A DNA stretch of 64,000 bases from Trichosporon coremiiforme (taxonomy: Eukaryota; Basidiomycota; Tremellomycetes; Trichosporonales; Trichosporonaceae), in contig BCJJ01000012.1 in assembly GCA_039545355.1 (NCBI GenBank), forward strand, positions 575,067 through 639,066, given 5' to 3'. The notes beneath the pieces are model-generated. The model did no database searches. It was not told the DNA's origin and saw only the letters and a list, made by a program, of their open reading frames with translations. Below, in pieces: positions 11,577 to 23,870 of the stretch; the stretch's first letter is position 1; the number at the start of each line of letters is the position of its first letter. Made by a program: the position numbers and the translations under genes.

Positions 11577-12632
11577 ATGCGTCTCGCTCTCGTCGCCACG
11601 ACCCTCTTCGCGGCTCTGCCCGCCCTCGCCGCCTCGCAAAACGCCGACGGCGCCGTCGCCCGCGGTATGGGCCACACCGTCAACTCCCGCCGTGCCGCGC
11701 ACCGCGCCTTCGCCCGCCGCGGCGATGACGGCGAGCGCCGCGGTCCCAACGGCAAGAAGTGCCGCCCCAAGAGTGGCAAGGGCTCTAATGGCGCCCATGG
11801 TGGCTCTGCTTCGAGCACCTCCGCTGCGCCTGCTGGCACCTCTTCCGCTGCCGCTGCTGCTGGCGGCGACCAGAACCAGAACTGGATCAACCCCGACGGC
11901 CAGCATCACGGCCAGGACGGCCAGTCTTCTGCCTCGTCCGCCTCTGGCACCGCGTCTGCTTCCGCCTCCGGCGCCTCGGCTTCGCCCTCCGCTACTCCCT
12001 CTGGCGACGCTGGCACCTCGGTCGGCAACGAGTTCTACCAGTCCGAGCCTAGCTCTGCCCCCGCCTCGTCGGCTGCGTCGTCGGCCGCGTCCTCCGCCGC
12101 CGCTTCTTCGGGCGCGCCTTCCGCCTCTGCCTCGTCTGACGCTGGTGCCTCCTCGTCTGCGGCCGCCTCTCCCACGTCTGAGTCTTCCGCCGCCCCTTCG
12201 CCCTCCGCCTCTTCTGGCAGCAACAACTCTGGCAGCGGCAGCAGCGGCGACCTCTCGTGGCTGAACGGTGCCGACCCCAACGTTGGCCAGAACGGCGAGG
12301 CCTCCTTCTACGATGTCGCGGGCGGCCAGACCTACTGCGGCGGTCACTTCAGTAACGATGACGCGGTCGTCGCGCTCTCGAAGAGCTACTGGACCCAGAT
12401 TACTGGCGGCGGTTACAGCACCGGTCCCCCCTGTGGCAAGAAGATCTCGATCACCTGGAACGGCATCACCAAGGAGTGCACCGTCCAGGACATGTGCCCT
12501 GAGTGTGACGCCAACAAGCTCGATCTCGCGAGGGGCTTCTGGAAGAGCTTCACCGGCGGCGACGAGGCTCTCGGTATCCTTGGCCAGCTGGACCAGCCCG
12601 GCAACGCTGCCCTGGAGTGGCACTGGCTCTAG
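11577..12632 (+). CDS. secreted protein with Ser/Ala-rich stalk and C-terminal double-psi beta-barrel (expansin/RlpA-like)
   Basis: A single exon of 351 aa. Residues 1-19 form a signal peptide (MRLALVATTLFAALPALAA). Dibasic sites follow (SRRAAH, ARRGDD), suitable for Kex2-like processing, then a basic KKCRPKSGKG stretch and a long low-complexity Ser/Ala/Pro stalk (about residues 75-225), likely O-glycosylated. The C-terminal 120 residues form a DPBB domain: GEASFYDVAGGQTYCGG, PPCGKKISITWNG, TVQDMCPECDANKLDLA, with four or more Cys placed as in fungal barwin/expansin-like proteins. The aspartate of DLARGFWKSF sits where the catalytic Asp of GH45/expansin D1 lies. There is no second, carbohydrate-binding expansin domain, so this is a one-domain expansin-like/RlpA-like protein, probably acting on the cell wall or substrate. 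Activity is unknown. Confidence 0.88.
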   Translation: MRLALVATTLFAALPALAASQNADGAVARGMGHTVNSRRAAHRAFARRGDDGERRGPNGKKCRPKSGKGSNGAHGGSASSTSAAPAGTSSAAAAAGGDQNQNWINPDGQHHGQDGQSSASSASGTASASASGASASPSATPSGDAGTSVGNEFYQSEPSSAPASSAASSAASSAAASSGAPSASASSDAGASSSAAASPTSESSAAPSPSASSGSNNSGSGSSGDLSWLNGADPNVGQNGEASFYDVAGGQTYCGGHFSNDDAVVALSKSYWTQITGGGYSTGPPCGKKISITWNGITKECTVQDMCPECDANKLDLARGFWKSFTGGDEALGILGQLDQPGNAALEWHWL

Positions 12633-14346
12633 ATCTCCCTCGATCGCCACACAATAAAACACGTCTCGTGACATCTATACCATCTCCACTTTGATAGGGT
12701 TTTTGGACTGGCTCCCCCCCTTCATGTGATATGATTCATGACCACTTTGCTGCTGCAAGCACTGACATGGTACTCACACGCAGAAGCGGCTTCGCTATTT
12801 TACCTCACGGGGTCGGATGGACTAACGCGCGACGCCCCGATCGTCGTTGCCACTGGAGCTGACAATCCAAAGCAAGTAACAGAAGGCTGAGCGTTGCTGC
12901 CTCCACACGCTACCGCAATCGGAGAGCACAAAGTGACTCAACTGCCGTTTGCACCGATCTCGGGCCACGCCGTCCTCTTCGCTAGGCTACCCTGTCCACC
13001 TTAACCCAGATGAGAGGGGCTAATAGTTTCCCACGGTGGAGACCGTCAAAAGACATGAGTGTTCAAGTCTCCCACGGTCGTAAAATATAGCGGACATAAA
13101 CCTCCAACTATCCCGCCGGCCGCCAAAATAAAAGTCAACGGCGTCGGAGGAAGCCTTGCGCAGTCTCAATGTTTCCCACGGTTGCCTGCTCCATGTCTCT
13201 TCAAGGTATGCCATGACGGATCTGCCCACATGCATGCATGCAGCTGGGAATAGCGTTTCCGGCCTGCGACAGTCTTCTAATAGCTCGGCCTGACCGGCCG
13301 ACTGCATCAGCAAGGCACAGGCAGGTACGTGAGACCGCCGATCTCTAGACTTCCCACGGTTGCTAAAACTAGTAAGACAATAGCGTTCTAAGACTCCGCC
13401 AAAGTTAGAAGACACGGGGACGGTCTTTGCAGGTCCAAGGTTTCCCACGGTCGCAACCCTTGCTCTCCTGACTTGCTGCATCATTCTATCCCCCAGAGTT
13501 GTGCATGCAGGTTCCGGTACAGCGGTGGCTGCGGATCTACACTGCGCTGATCGTCATCACTTCTCGGCAATACCATAAGTATCGAGGTCGTTCGAAATAC
13601 TACTTCACACCAGCCGACAGCGTGCCGCTCTCTACGGTGAGGGATAGATGTGATGACGGGCTTATCTCCGCGGCCCGTTGCGCCGTCACCTCAGGGTCAC
13701 CACCCGGTAGGCCCCCCACGGTGTCCTTTAACCGTGCTCTTTGCCGCCCACGCCTGTCAGGCACGTACCATGCATCCCTCACACCTGATCGAGAGCCAAT
13801 GAAGGATCGTAGATTCCAGCGGCGAGCTCATATACACCGCTTGACCCGCGGAGGCCTGCGGAGTATCTCTCCATCGACTGGACAGCTGACACCGTTTGCC
13901 GGGCCAGGCCCACATCGTTCTTGCACGGGCTGCGGACGTGCTCCAGACATGTGCGTGGACCGGAGTGGACGTGATGGGCTGATTGAGGGGCTTGGCTTCA
14001 CATCGCTAGGGTAAACCGACTGAGGCGTGTGGGGCCAGCGGATGAGTCGTTGAGAAACTGCATCCCGTTGGCGGAGAGCACGAGCAACGCGGGGATCATC
14101 ACGACTGTCACTTTGATACATAAGAACGAGGCGCCCAAAGAGTGGTTTTAGTCCCCACACCTGTCAGCCCCGCTACGGCCCCGCATCTGACACTTACACA
14201 TTGTTGACCTCATCGCACCTCGATTTGACTTGACCTGACATCACTTGACTTGGACGACGACACTCGGACGACCAGCCCAGACGACCATCACGAACGACCT
14301 TTAGTCAGACGACACTTTTAGCAAACGACTTGATAACACTAGCAAC
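12633..14346. other. intergenic region with a motif array
   Basis: About 1.7 kb with no supported gene between the secreted DPBB gene and the ATO transporter gene. It contains five spaced copies of TTCCCACGGT-like words at 13,027-13,451, listed separately. The last 200 bp before the ATO gene contain repeated TTGACYT / ACGAC-like words (14,210-14,340) in its probable promoter/leader. Confidence 0.6.
13027..13451 (+). repeat. five interspersed copies of a TTCCCACGGTYG-like motif
   Basis: Direct-orientation copies start at 13027, 13068, 13171, 13351 and 13441; a weaker CCCCACGGT lies at 13714. Several copies share the right flank: GGTCGTAAAA, GGTTGCTAAAA, GGTCGCAA, GGTTGCCT. Spacing is irregular (about 41, 103, 180 and 90 bp), so this is not a simple tandem repeat. 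It may be a cluster of regulator sites for the downstream ATO gene or the upstream secreted-protein gene. Confidence 0.7.
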
Positions 14347-15149
14347 ATGCCCGGATCCATCTGCTCCATGTCCACCCTCGAGGCTCCTTCGGTGCGATAC
14401 CCCTGGTTCGACGAGAAGTCAGAGCAGGAGGTGTGCCAGCGCCACGAGCGCATTCTTTGTCCCGACGGCGCGCCTGCTGAGTTTGACCAGCCCGGTATCC
14501 CGAAGCAGAACGTGAGTCCACCCACCCTCAACTCAGTGTGAGCCATGCTAACGCCCAGCGCATCTTCGGCAACCCTACCCCCCTCGGCCTCCTCTCCTGG
14601 GGTTACGGCCTCTTCCTCCTCTCAGCCTGCACTTTCCACGTCCAAGGACTGCAGACGTTCGCGGCCGCGATCCCGCCACTCATCTTCTTCGGCGGCATTT
14701 CGCAGACGTTCTGCGCGTGGTGGGAAATGTCCCTCGGAAACACGTACATGGCCACTCTCTTCGGCACTTTTGGCGCTTTCTCGCTCAGCATCGGCTGCCT
14801 CCTGCTGCCCGCCTTCGGACTCGTCGGACCGGAGAGGGATGCCGGCCTCGGTCTCGTCCTGCTCAGCTTCATGATGCTTTTCGCGCTCATGCTTATGGGC
14901 AGCCTGAAGTGCTCCTTCAATGTCCTCTGCATGCTCACCTCGACACTCATTTTCGTGCTCCTGCTCGGCGTTCACTTCATCACTGGCGCTGAGAGCAACG
15001 GTCTCCGCATCGCGAGCGGAGTCTTCGGCATGGTCGCCACGGCTCTCACGTGGTGGCTCGCCGTGACCAACCTCTGGACGAGCGACGTGACGTTCCTCCG
15101 CTCGCCCGTCGTTACGCTGTACACGAAGAGCGAGGAGGAGATGGTCTAA
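14347..15149 (+). CDS. ATO: acetate/ammonia transporter, GPR1/FUN34/YaaH (ATO) family
   Basis: Plasma-membrane transporter for acetate and possibly ammonia export (Ady2/Ato family). Exon 1 14347-14511, intron 14512-14558 (47 nt, GTGAGT...CAG with a CTAAC branch site), exon 2 14559-15149; 251 aa, normal for the family. The signature NPTPLGLLSWG (family NPAPLGL) lies at about residues 60-70, directly before the first of six predicted membrane helices. FFGGISQTFCAWWEMSLGNTY is also characteristic. The N-terminal 55 residues are hydrophilic. The C-terminus is short and acidic (TKSEEEMV). Which Saccharomyces paralogue it matches cannot be decided by eye. The motif cluster at 13.0-13.5 kb lies upstream and might contribute to regulation. 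Confidence 0.93.
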
Positions 15150-18047
15150 GCGACTCTCTTGGCCGGCGCATCAGCGCACGGACGTTCCTGCAATCACGAA
15201 CAACTTCTGAAGAATCCTGTATTTCTGTACATTAGCATGCCGGAAGGCTCTGTAGTCCACAAACCATGTACCAACTACCCGATTCCCTCCCTTGCCAGTC
15301 TTCGATTTCTTTGCAGGAAGTTTGGGCGTGCGCGATCGAGCTCGACCTCTGGCATTGGCTCATGGTCTCATCTGGGTAACCAGGTCGTCGTATGCTGTCG
15401 TCAGGCTGACAGACTCTTATCAGTGAAGGTCAGTAGTGTGACGTCTTGTCAGACAGCAGGGGTAGGGGAGACTCATGAGCTTGTCGTTCTGCTTAAACGC
15501 AAGAGGAGCAGGGGGCGCAGGGGTGAGATATCGGGCAGACTCGGGCGGCCGGTCCGGACCCCAGATAACGTCCCTATCAACTTCATTCCGTCCGCACGAT
15601 GATTCTCTTCCTGCCCCCTCGTCATCACCTTTGCATCTGTCTCACACATCACAGGCTACAGATGCATGGCAGCCTACGGACCGACCTCTGTAGAGAGCCC
15701 TAGATGAAACGCGCCCTTCGTCCCGGTCCGCGCTCAGATCACCTCAAAACAGTCCGACTCCCGCTGCATCAGCTACCAGACGATGTGCCTGCGCCTCTCG
15801 TCAACGTGCTTACCACTCATCGCCACTTCCCAGTTGACATTGAGAACATGGAGAGCTTACGTCGCCCGCGGCACAAAGTAGCCCCGACGCTCTCCGTTCG
15901 AAAGTTTTTGCGCGTTTTCGCGACCTCCGTAGTCGCCGCTGTCGAGTCCGCCAATGGCGGCGCTGTCCGCCATGCTCCGCGGCGGGGAGCAGGTGGAGGC
16001 GATAAACCCGCACTAGGTCACTTCCGCCCGGGATGCTCGGCGTTCGAAGTCACCGGTGTTGGGGACATGGAGGCGTGCTTGAGATGAGAGTTTGACGTCG
16101 GACTGTCGCTGAAGGTGAAAACAGGAGGGGTCGAGCCATGTTGTGAGTGCATGAGTGAGTAGAGATTGCTGACAATCAGTGATGATGCGAACATTGTCTT
16201 TCGCAAGACTTGGATCACGGCGCAGAGCGGAATCGTCTTGTCTCGAGAACCAGACCACCTGACCAACGGTTGGACAGCTTCGAGGAGCGTTCTCACTGTC
16301 AGACCGCAGCACAGCAGTTCCAGTCTTTGAACGACGGACTCACCAACTCTGACTGCAGCTGCGTACTCCAAACGCCTCAGCCTCACGGTCCCGAGATGGT
16401 TAACGACGGGTTATCGATCGTCGACGGAGTCATTTGCGCGTCAAGCTCGGCAGCGGCTAGCTGTGTCACCGAGTGGCATCTTGGCAAGAACAAACGGATC
16501 GCGGTGTCGTTGACTTGGGGCATTCAGCGCTGATCAAGAGTCCAGCTCTGCCCTCTGTGACCGTGGGTGCGAGCGACCTGGAAATGCTCAGCAACTGCGA
16601 ACTCAAATGCCTAGGCCGAGACAGTAAAAGCGCTGCAGCACCAGCACACGTCAACAGCGCTTGCATCATGTCCGGGTCCCATATTCCTCGGCCAGCGTCG
16701 CGCGCAACGCCCTCAGGAACGACAACCGTAAATGACGACCGCGAACAACGCCTCCTCATTATCACACTACCTCTGCATCCAGCCTTCGCTCGTTGACGAG
16801 TCGCCCGGAGCCGTTACCAGAACAGAACTATGCCAAGCGCCACAGGGCGCAGGAGCGGATGAGAATGGTCATGTGAACTCATCGTCAGTATACATTCGCA
16901 TGCTGTCTCGAAGCTCTCCGAAACAATGTGCTCGCCGCACTCGCGCCCGCCCGCTCTATTCGCCCGTTGTCGCCTCTGTCTCTGGAAGCGTGATGAGCCT
17001 CTCGTTGCTCCCCAGCCTCGCGTTGCTCCCCATTCTTCGACTGAGCCTAAACCCCGACCTCTTGTCGAAATAAGGACCGAGGGGGTGACGATATGGCCAC
17101 TTTACATGAAATCAGCCCGGTGAACCTCGCCGCTACCACAGGCTACGCCTCGAACCCACCCGACTCTCGATGAGCCGTCCTCCCTCATAGCGACGGCTGC
17201 CAGACCGGGTATCACAAGCAACGACGGCGCCATCATTGTGGTCAGAGGGCTTGCCAAGCAATTTCGTCAGTTGGTGAGCTGATTCGAGGGCTCTTCAATC
17301 CGACCACCTGCCCTCGCGGAACAAGTGAGACATCGTCAGTGTACCGCGAAAATGGCCCGGGTGCGCGCAAAAGAGAGGATCATGGAGCGGCAATATTGTG
17401 CAATACCTAGGCCGGGCTGATCTCAGCACTTTGCAGCACCAGCGAGATGCTCGCTTCTCGTAATCATCGCGAGGAGCTCTGATTACCAGTCAAGGTCTCG
17501 GTTGCCCCATGTCGGGAGAATTACGCTGGGAGCCGTTATGTTCTTTGCCCTATTGTGAGTCTCAAGCAATGCATTACGCAGTTGCTGGGTATCTGTTGTG
17601 AGCGTCCACCACTAATGATGACAGAACGTTAGCAGTACGGCCTTGTCAGCGTACGATCGTCGTCGAATCGACACAGACGCGCAGGACGGACTACAACCTC
17701 CGACGCTGTCATCGGCGGCCCTAACAACTCGAGAATGATTCCAAATCGAGAGCAAGTGTGATCTCCCTTCCAGTTCTCGAGTCCTCCAGCCACCGATAAC
17801 CATTCACCAGCCCCATTGCCGGCCACATCCCCATGTTTGCGCCGCCATCTCATCCAGCAAGTCCAGACTGCCACCGCCACCGGACTGCACCCCGCTGAAC
17901 ACCTTCCGCCTCTCCCAGCCCGAGCATGCCGAGCACGGCTCTTGCGAGGCTTTGCGTGCTGTTTGTGGCTCTTCTGGAATAAAGTGGCATGGCGCGGCTT
18001 GTCGTGCTTTAGGCGACAGTGGTAGCCGACAGCCGGAGAGTCGGCCG

Positions 18048-18073
18048 TTGCCCGGTTTGCCCGGATTGCCCGG
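18048..18073 (+). repeat. 9-bp minisatellite (TTGCCCGGW)
   Basis: Three near-identical tandem units of TTGCCCGGT/A, followed by a degenerate copy. Confidence 0.75.
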
Positions 18074-18280
18074 CTGCTCGGGCTTGTGTCCGCTAGTCGG
18101 AGATTCGCTTGCCCATGCGGTCGATGCGGTCGGCAGGTACGGCAGGCGCGGCGGACCGGGGCCGAGAGCTCAATCGCATGTCGAGTTGGCCGATTCAGGC
18201 TGTTGTGGCCGCCCAGGCAGCCCAGGCTGTCCGGGCTGCCCGATTCAGGCGGCTCGGTTCCTCAGTTCAGGCATCGCGAG

Positions 18281-18335
18281 GCATCCCCAGGCAATCTCCA
18301 GGTATCCCCAGGTATCCACAAGCAGGTTCCCAGGA
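18281..18335 (+). repeat. 10-bp degenerate minisatellite (CCCAGGTATC-like)
   Basis: Units such as CCCCAGGCAAT, CTCCAGGTAT and CCCCAGGTAT run in tandem about five times with substitutions. Confidence 0.65.
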
Positions 18336-18620
18336 TATGTGACACAGCTCCCAAAACATGTCCGAGCGAAAGTGGGCCAAGCACGCTGGGCCAGCCTGCG
18401 GAGTGCGCGGTAGTGAGTTCAGTGCCACCGACGCCTTTGTGCGCCTCTGGGCGCCACAGCATGCCACGGAATGTGGATCCTTTGGACCGATTGGACCCTT
18501 TCCCTGGCATTTCGATCCTTGGCCGCGTGAGTTGCTCGGTGTATCCTGCGTAGACAGGCTGCGCACAGGTGCTCCACCCCTTACAGGCCTTCCAATCGTC
18601 CTGAGCACCGTATCGAGACA

Positions 18621-18730
18621 CCTGCATGTTCCTGCATGCTCCTGCATGTGGGCCGGCATACCGGCTGGCGTTCAGGCGTACTCGGGTGTATTCAGGTGTG
18701 CTCAGGTGCGCTCAGGTGGCCCAGGTGCCG
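18621..18730 (+). repeat. two adjacent 10-bp minisatellites
   Basis: CCTGCATGTT-type units repeat three times at 18621-18650, followed by degenerate GTGYTCAGGT-type units at about 18668-18730. Confidence 0.7.
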
Positions 18731-21637
18731 GTCCGAGTGGCGGGCACCATACATATGTCGTCGCGGCCCTCGCGGCCTTTGCAGGCCTCGCGTATCTCGC
18801 TAACTGCAGAGCGACGCTCGGCTCCATCTGTCTTTCAGCAATCAAGTGGCGCGGACCAAGCCCATGAACGTGTGCCGACGTGTGCCGAACGGCGTTCGTG
18901 CAATGATGCCAGAAGCAGGATCCGCCCAGCTTTCGGTGGGCTCGGTTGGGGGCTTGGTGGGCGGCCCTCGTGCGGCATTCCAGAGCACGGGGCAGGCATG
19001 TGCCAAGACCGAGTGGGGCCAAGGACTTGTGGCAAGTGGGCTAGTGTGGCAGGGGCTGTTGGGGTGGCTCGAGACGGATCAGGCTGACATCAGGCTGTGG
19101 CATTGCGAGCCGCTGCGAGGCGGGATCGATCTGGTGTTGCACCGTGGGGTTGTCGTAGCCAGACACAGCAGCCTGCCCGATGGACGAGGGGTACGTCGTG
19201 GGTACAACCAGCGCGATGCAAGCGGTACACAACGGTGTGCGATCTGGGATCGCAGCGATGAGCAAAATTGCGCTTGCCTGTCCTACGGCAATAAGCAAGA
19301 TGCTTCAGCCCTACTCCCCTACTCCTACTCCCTCTCCTCCTGGTGGACATCTTCGTTGTCAAACTTGCTGGTAGTCGTGCGAGTCTGACCGCGAATTAGC
19401 AAATTTCGTTGGCCTGGCGCCACACGTTGTCATGCATCAGACAGCAAAGCGCCCAACACCACGTGCATCGTGCGCTCGACGCGTCCTCGCGAATGCCCTC
19501 CGAGTTACTGCAGAAGCCGGAACGACGTACAGATGGGCCAGCCAACTGCGTACCTCAGCAGCTCTCGCTCACAATGACCTGACCAAACACGCCACGAACC
19601 CCGACATCATCTACATGAACTTGCTGCGGAAACAGGCACGTGTTATCGCGATCGAGTCCTGTGATCAGAAGCTGTGCCAGCTGTGCGATCTGTGACAGGA
19701 GGAACGTCAGTGGCGTCAATACTGCTGAATACCAAGCTCAATATTGCCGCCATTCAGCGGCGTGTCTTCGTCATTTATGTGGCTCCGTCCGTGCTCCCAA
19801 GTCTGCTCAGATTCGTCTCGCGCTTCGTATCGGTGCTCACTGCTGCGGGTTGCAGTCACGAGGCCGACCCCTCCTCGAGATACGGCGGGACCCACTCCGC
19901 CGTGCTATCGCTAATGCTGGGTCATTTCGGGAAACCATGACGGACACTCTTGATAGCGAGACACACCTGATGATAGCGGCGGCGGCAAGCATCCTTCGCT
20001 CGCGACCACTGGATCGTTGCTGGAGTGGGCGAGCTTCAGCCGGGCCATTCTTCGGCCCGTATCGCTGTCGATGCAGACGGGGCAGTGCGTCTCAGCACTC
20101 GTGCGCATCCTCTCGTGCGCTGGCCCGCGTATTCTGCCGTCAGACGATTCGCGCTGAGGTCTCAGTCTGAGGACGGGTGTGTGGCAAAGCGATCACCTAT
20201 CCGATAAGCACATGAGTTCGGTGCCAGTGACAGACGAGTTGCACATCGTCCTTTCTGTCATGACTTCGTGCACTCGTGTCATTCTCGGAGCTAATGTCTG
20301 TGACGTCTACGACTGGTGCAGCCTGTGCCGAGAATAGAACTCGTCCGCTCCTCGTCACCGTTTGAGGCGGAGTAACTTCCGCCCCTCTTTCCTCCCATGC
20401 ACGCATGCGCACCCACTTGCCGCATCTCCTGCCGCCCCTACCGCCCATCCGCGTATCCGCTAATCCTGCGCAGCAGGCTTCGCCGATCACACCGAAACGT
20501 GCGGACCTCGTTCCTCTCCTTCCTCACTCCGCTGCAGGGTTGTTGCAATCCTTGTGCTATCTGGGCCGTGCATGTGCATCTGCCCGCGTCTCCCGCCCCG
20601 TGTCAAAGGCGGCGAGCGGAGCGGGCACCTTGCGCGCTCGCTTACGACCAATGTAGCGTTAGGCCGAATGCGATCGGAACAATCATTCTGCTCATCAAAT
20701 TCGCTGTTCCGCCCACAAGCTCAAGGAACGCCGAGGAACGCAGGTCCGAGGGACCAAGACAAACTTTCCAGCGAAGCGAGAATACTTCGCTGTCGGCGGA
20801 CTGCGGTATCTTCGGGGCAAGGAAGGGGCTGCAGGCATGTCCGAAGCGATGAAGCGATACGAGACGATAGATGCTATGAAAATTGGGGTCAGCACCCTCA
20901 ATGACGGACTCGGAAGGATCAGCAGCGAAGCGGAGAAGACGGTACGGAGCAGCGCGGGGAATGCAGCTGAGACTCTGAAACGAGCACTGCGCTAATCCGT
21001 CCGAGACCATTGCCCGCTGCCTGTTGCCCATGCAGTCCATGCCATCGTCCATGCCATCGTCCATTGTCGCGCTCGACATCTGTTGCGATGCACACAATCC
21101 TACTTCCAGAGGCAACGCGGCGCGCGCACTATTCTGGAATATTCCCGTTTCTGCACACGAAACGGATGCCACGTCCTCACTCGTCGGCTGTCTCTTATCG
21201 GTAGTCTTGTCCGGGCTGTCTGCATCCTCACCTCACCCTCTTGGCCGCTCGCTCGCCGTGTTGCGCGTCGTGCGCGTCGTGCGTTTCTCGGGGCACACTG
21301 GGTGGCACGTTGGCCGCTGCCCCTCTCTCGCCCTCCTGCCCTCCTGCCCTGCAGCCCGCCGCCGCCGCCCGTACCTCGCTTCGTGGCTCGTCCCTTTGGC
21401 GTAAAGGCACGAAACGTGCATCGCACAAGCGGGCAGACTCCCACCTAGAATCATGCTTTGACCGGGGAACAGTAAGGCAGAAGGGGAGCGCTGTCCGCGG
21501 CGGATATTGCAAGACCCTAGCGAGCTGAGCCATCCTGCGATACGCCTGGGACCAAGCAGCGCGACTGCCACTGGTTTAATCAAGGAACAATCCCGGCGCA
21601 AGTGTGGCTTCACGGGAGGGGAGGTGCACGAGCACTC

Positions 21638-21705
21638 GTCCTCACGAGTCTTTGATGTCCTCGAGTCCTCACGAGCCTCTGATCTCCCCGAGTCCTCACG
21701 AGGCC
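21638..21705 (+). repeat. 27-bp direct repeat, about 2.5 copies
   Basis: The core GTCCTCACGAG recurs three times at about 27-bp spacing with related flanks (TTTGATGTCC, CTCTGATCTCC). Confidence 0.7.
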
Positions 21706-21850
21706 TCGAGGCGTATCGTGCCAATTTGCGAGACACCGTACACCGCATCACCTGCCCCGCCTGCCGCAGCATTGCGGTGGGCGATCTGTCTCGCTCGCGT
21801 CGAAGCGCCAACCAAGCGCTCGATCTCGTCTAGATCGTGCCCGCAGGGGC

Positions 21851-21880
21851 TGTGGCGGGCTGAGGCGGGCTGAGGCGGGC
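21851..21880 (+). repeat. 10-bp minisatellite (TGAGGCGGGC)
   Basis: Three tandem units, one with a single substitution (TGTGGCGGGC). Confidence 0.8.
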
Positions 21881-22456
21881 TACAGCCCGAACTCGCAGTG
21901 TAATCGACCTATAGCCTGGGAGATGTACCGTCAGCTGCCCATACGCCATATCCAGATACACCCAGATGCAGCCAGATGCAAGCCAGATCGTATCAAATGC
22001 ACGGCCAGATCCCATTCGCGAGGGTGTAATTGTGGCCCGTGGTCATGAATTCGTGTTTTTCCCTTTATTCGGACTGGCCAGGTGACCACTGGGGCTCACT
22101 GAGGCAGGACTGAGGCGGGTGCGTTTTCATTGGAACGAGCCGCCTCTGTGTAGCCTCGTGTCGCAGTGCGTCGCCCGCAGTCTCCGTCACACCAGATAAC
22201 TGTCGAATCACAAACCCGAAAAATGGAGAGATTGCCCGGCCGCCAGCCCGCCAGCCCGCCAGCGCTCTGCCAATGACCAGATGCACCTTGCTCCGTTGGA
22301 AGTGGGCATGTGACCATCCTTTACATGACGCGCGCTGCTGACTGGTCCGCGCACAGGACGGAGAGGAGGCTCAGCTTGCGAGCCCGCGAGCCCGCGAGTC
22401 TGCCAGGCTGCGAGAGGCGCTCAGGCTTGCTTGTCCTGGCGCATTCCGCTCTCGTC

Positions 22457-22507
22457 TTGCCCTCCTTGCCCTCCTTGCCCTCCTTGCCCTCCTTGCCCTC
22501 TTGCCCT
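22457..22507 (+). repeat. 9-bp minisatellite (TTGCCCTCC)
   Basis: Four perfect units and a fifth one base short, followed by a partial unit. This is the cleanest minisatellite in the tract. Confidence 0.9.
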
Positions 22508-22732
22508 ATCCCCGCACCCGCCAGGTCTGCCCACGATCACCGATTGCAGCCAACCAGGACCGCCAGGGGTGGTTCGGATGCCGGACCCGGCAAGCGCTGA
22601 CACTGACACGGGGGCGGGCAGATCGGCGTCCAGTCAGAGCTCTAGTCTTGTGCTCTGTGCTCATGGGAGGAAGAGGCAGGAGCGGACCAGGGACAGCCGG
22701 GGGGCAGAGAGTGGGCCTGCCACGGCGGGCGT

Positions 22733-22775
22733 GCACACTGCGCACACTGCGCACACTGCACACACTGCCGACTGC
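22733..22775 (+). repeat. 9-bp minisatellite (GCACACTGC)
   Basis: Four tandem units with small changes. A related 9-10 bp array (AAGTACGA / AGGCACAAG units) follows at about 22,790-22,845. Confidence 0.8.
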
Positions 22776-23055
22776 GTGACTGCGCCGAGAAGTACGAAAA
22801 GTACGAGAGGTACCAGAAGCACAAGAGGCACAAGAGGCACAGCAGGAGCCACATCGGCACGGCACAGTCGGCAAGTGGCCCGGTGGGGGGTTCGGTTAAA
22901 ACGGGCCAAGGCTGCGGGCCTTGCGAACTTCGGCCAGTCCATACTCCCAATGAGACATGAGTAGATTGCTGGCTCAATGACGATGGATGATTCGTTCAAA
23001 CTGGCCTTGGTTCGACTTTATCGAATCCGTGATTGGGATGCTCAAGGCACGACAC

Positions 23056-23078
23056 AGAGAGAGAGAGAGAGAGAGAGA
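23056..23078 (+). repeat. (AG)11 microsatellite
   Basis: An uninterrupted AG dinucleotide run of 23 nt. Confidence 0.95.
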
Positions 23079-23688
23079 TGACCCGCGTGATTACTGTGGT
23101 TATATCCAGCAGTAAGAGGGGGGGGAAACCCTGAGACAGGGCAGTCGTCGAGACCCTGTGCGCCCTGCGGCCAGCTTTAATGCTGGGCTGAATGCTTTGC
23201 TGCAGGTGCGTCTGCAGCAACATGCAGGAAGCCCTTTGCGTACGTATCAGGGGGGACAGCAAGCCCGATGAAAGCAAAGGCACAAGGGAACGAGGGCCAA
23301 GGCACGGGGTGTGCCGAGTCGCCGTTCAGTGTCGAGTGGGGGACCACATCTCCCCCCCAGGGGCCAATCCGACGGCATAGGAGGGGAGGACACGTGTGCC
23401 GGACCCGCGGACCGCAGCCCAGGGGTCGCTTGACGGTCGCTTAAACGTCGATCGCTACCGACCACCCAAACCTCGTAGGCCCCGGCAGACTTCTGGCCAT
23501 CAGGCCCGCATGCCCCGTTGCGTTTTGCCGCGTTGGCTGGCGTTGGGCCGCGACGTCGACGGCGAATGGCGCATGCGTCGTTGGTCTGGATATCGGCTGA
23601 TGCAATATCCAGTGTTGTGGAAGGCGAGAGCCAAGGCGAGGCAGGCAGAGCACCTGACGGCGCGCGGCGTGCCTGGGGCTTGATGGCG

Positions 23689-23732
23689 TTGGCTGGGTTG
23701 GCTGGGCTGGCTGGGCTGGCTGGGTGGGTTGG
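23689..23732 (+). repeat. 9-bp minisatellite (TTGGCTGGG)
   Basis: About five tandem units of TTGGCTGGG / CTGGCTGGG, the last with one substitution. Confidence 0.85.
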
Positions 23733-23840
23733 ACTTTCGGGCCTGACGGCGGACAGCAGGTACAGCAGGGTCAGGAGCTGGGTCAGGAGTCATTGCCTGG
23801 TCAGGCGGCGCCGCGCGGCACGCAACCCATACGCCATGCA

Positions 23841-23870
23841 TCCCAGCGCATCCCAGCGCATCCCAGCGCA
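23841..23870 (+). repeat. 10-bp minisatellite (TCCCAGCGCA)
   Basis: Three perfect tandem units. Confidence 0.9.

Noticed and set aside
11197..12674. Long frames on both strands over the secreted DPBB gene
   Set aside because: Simple Arg/Pro/Leu or Gly/Arg translations of the Ser/Ala-rich stalk; only the accepted frame has a signal peptide and domain.
13027..13451. CRISPR array
   Set aside because: The repeated word is only about 10-14 bp with irregular spacing, in a eukaryotic genome.
17120..17165. Possible tRNA on the minus strand (GGTTCGAGGC B-box-like word)
   Set aside because: No T-stem or acceptor stem can be paired around it.
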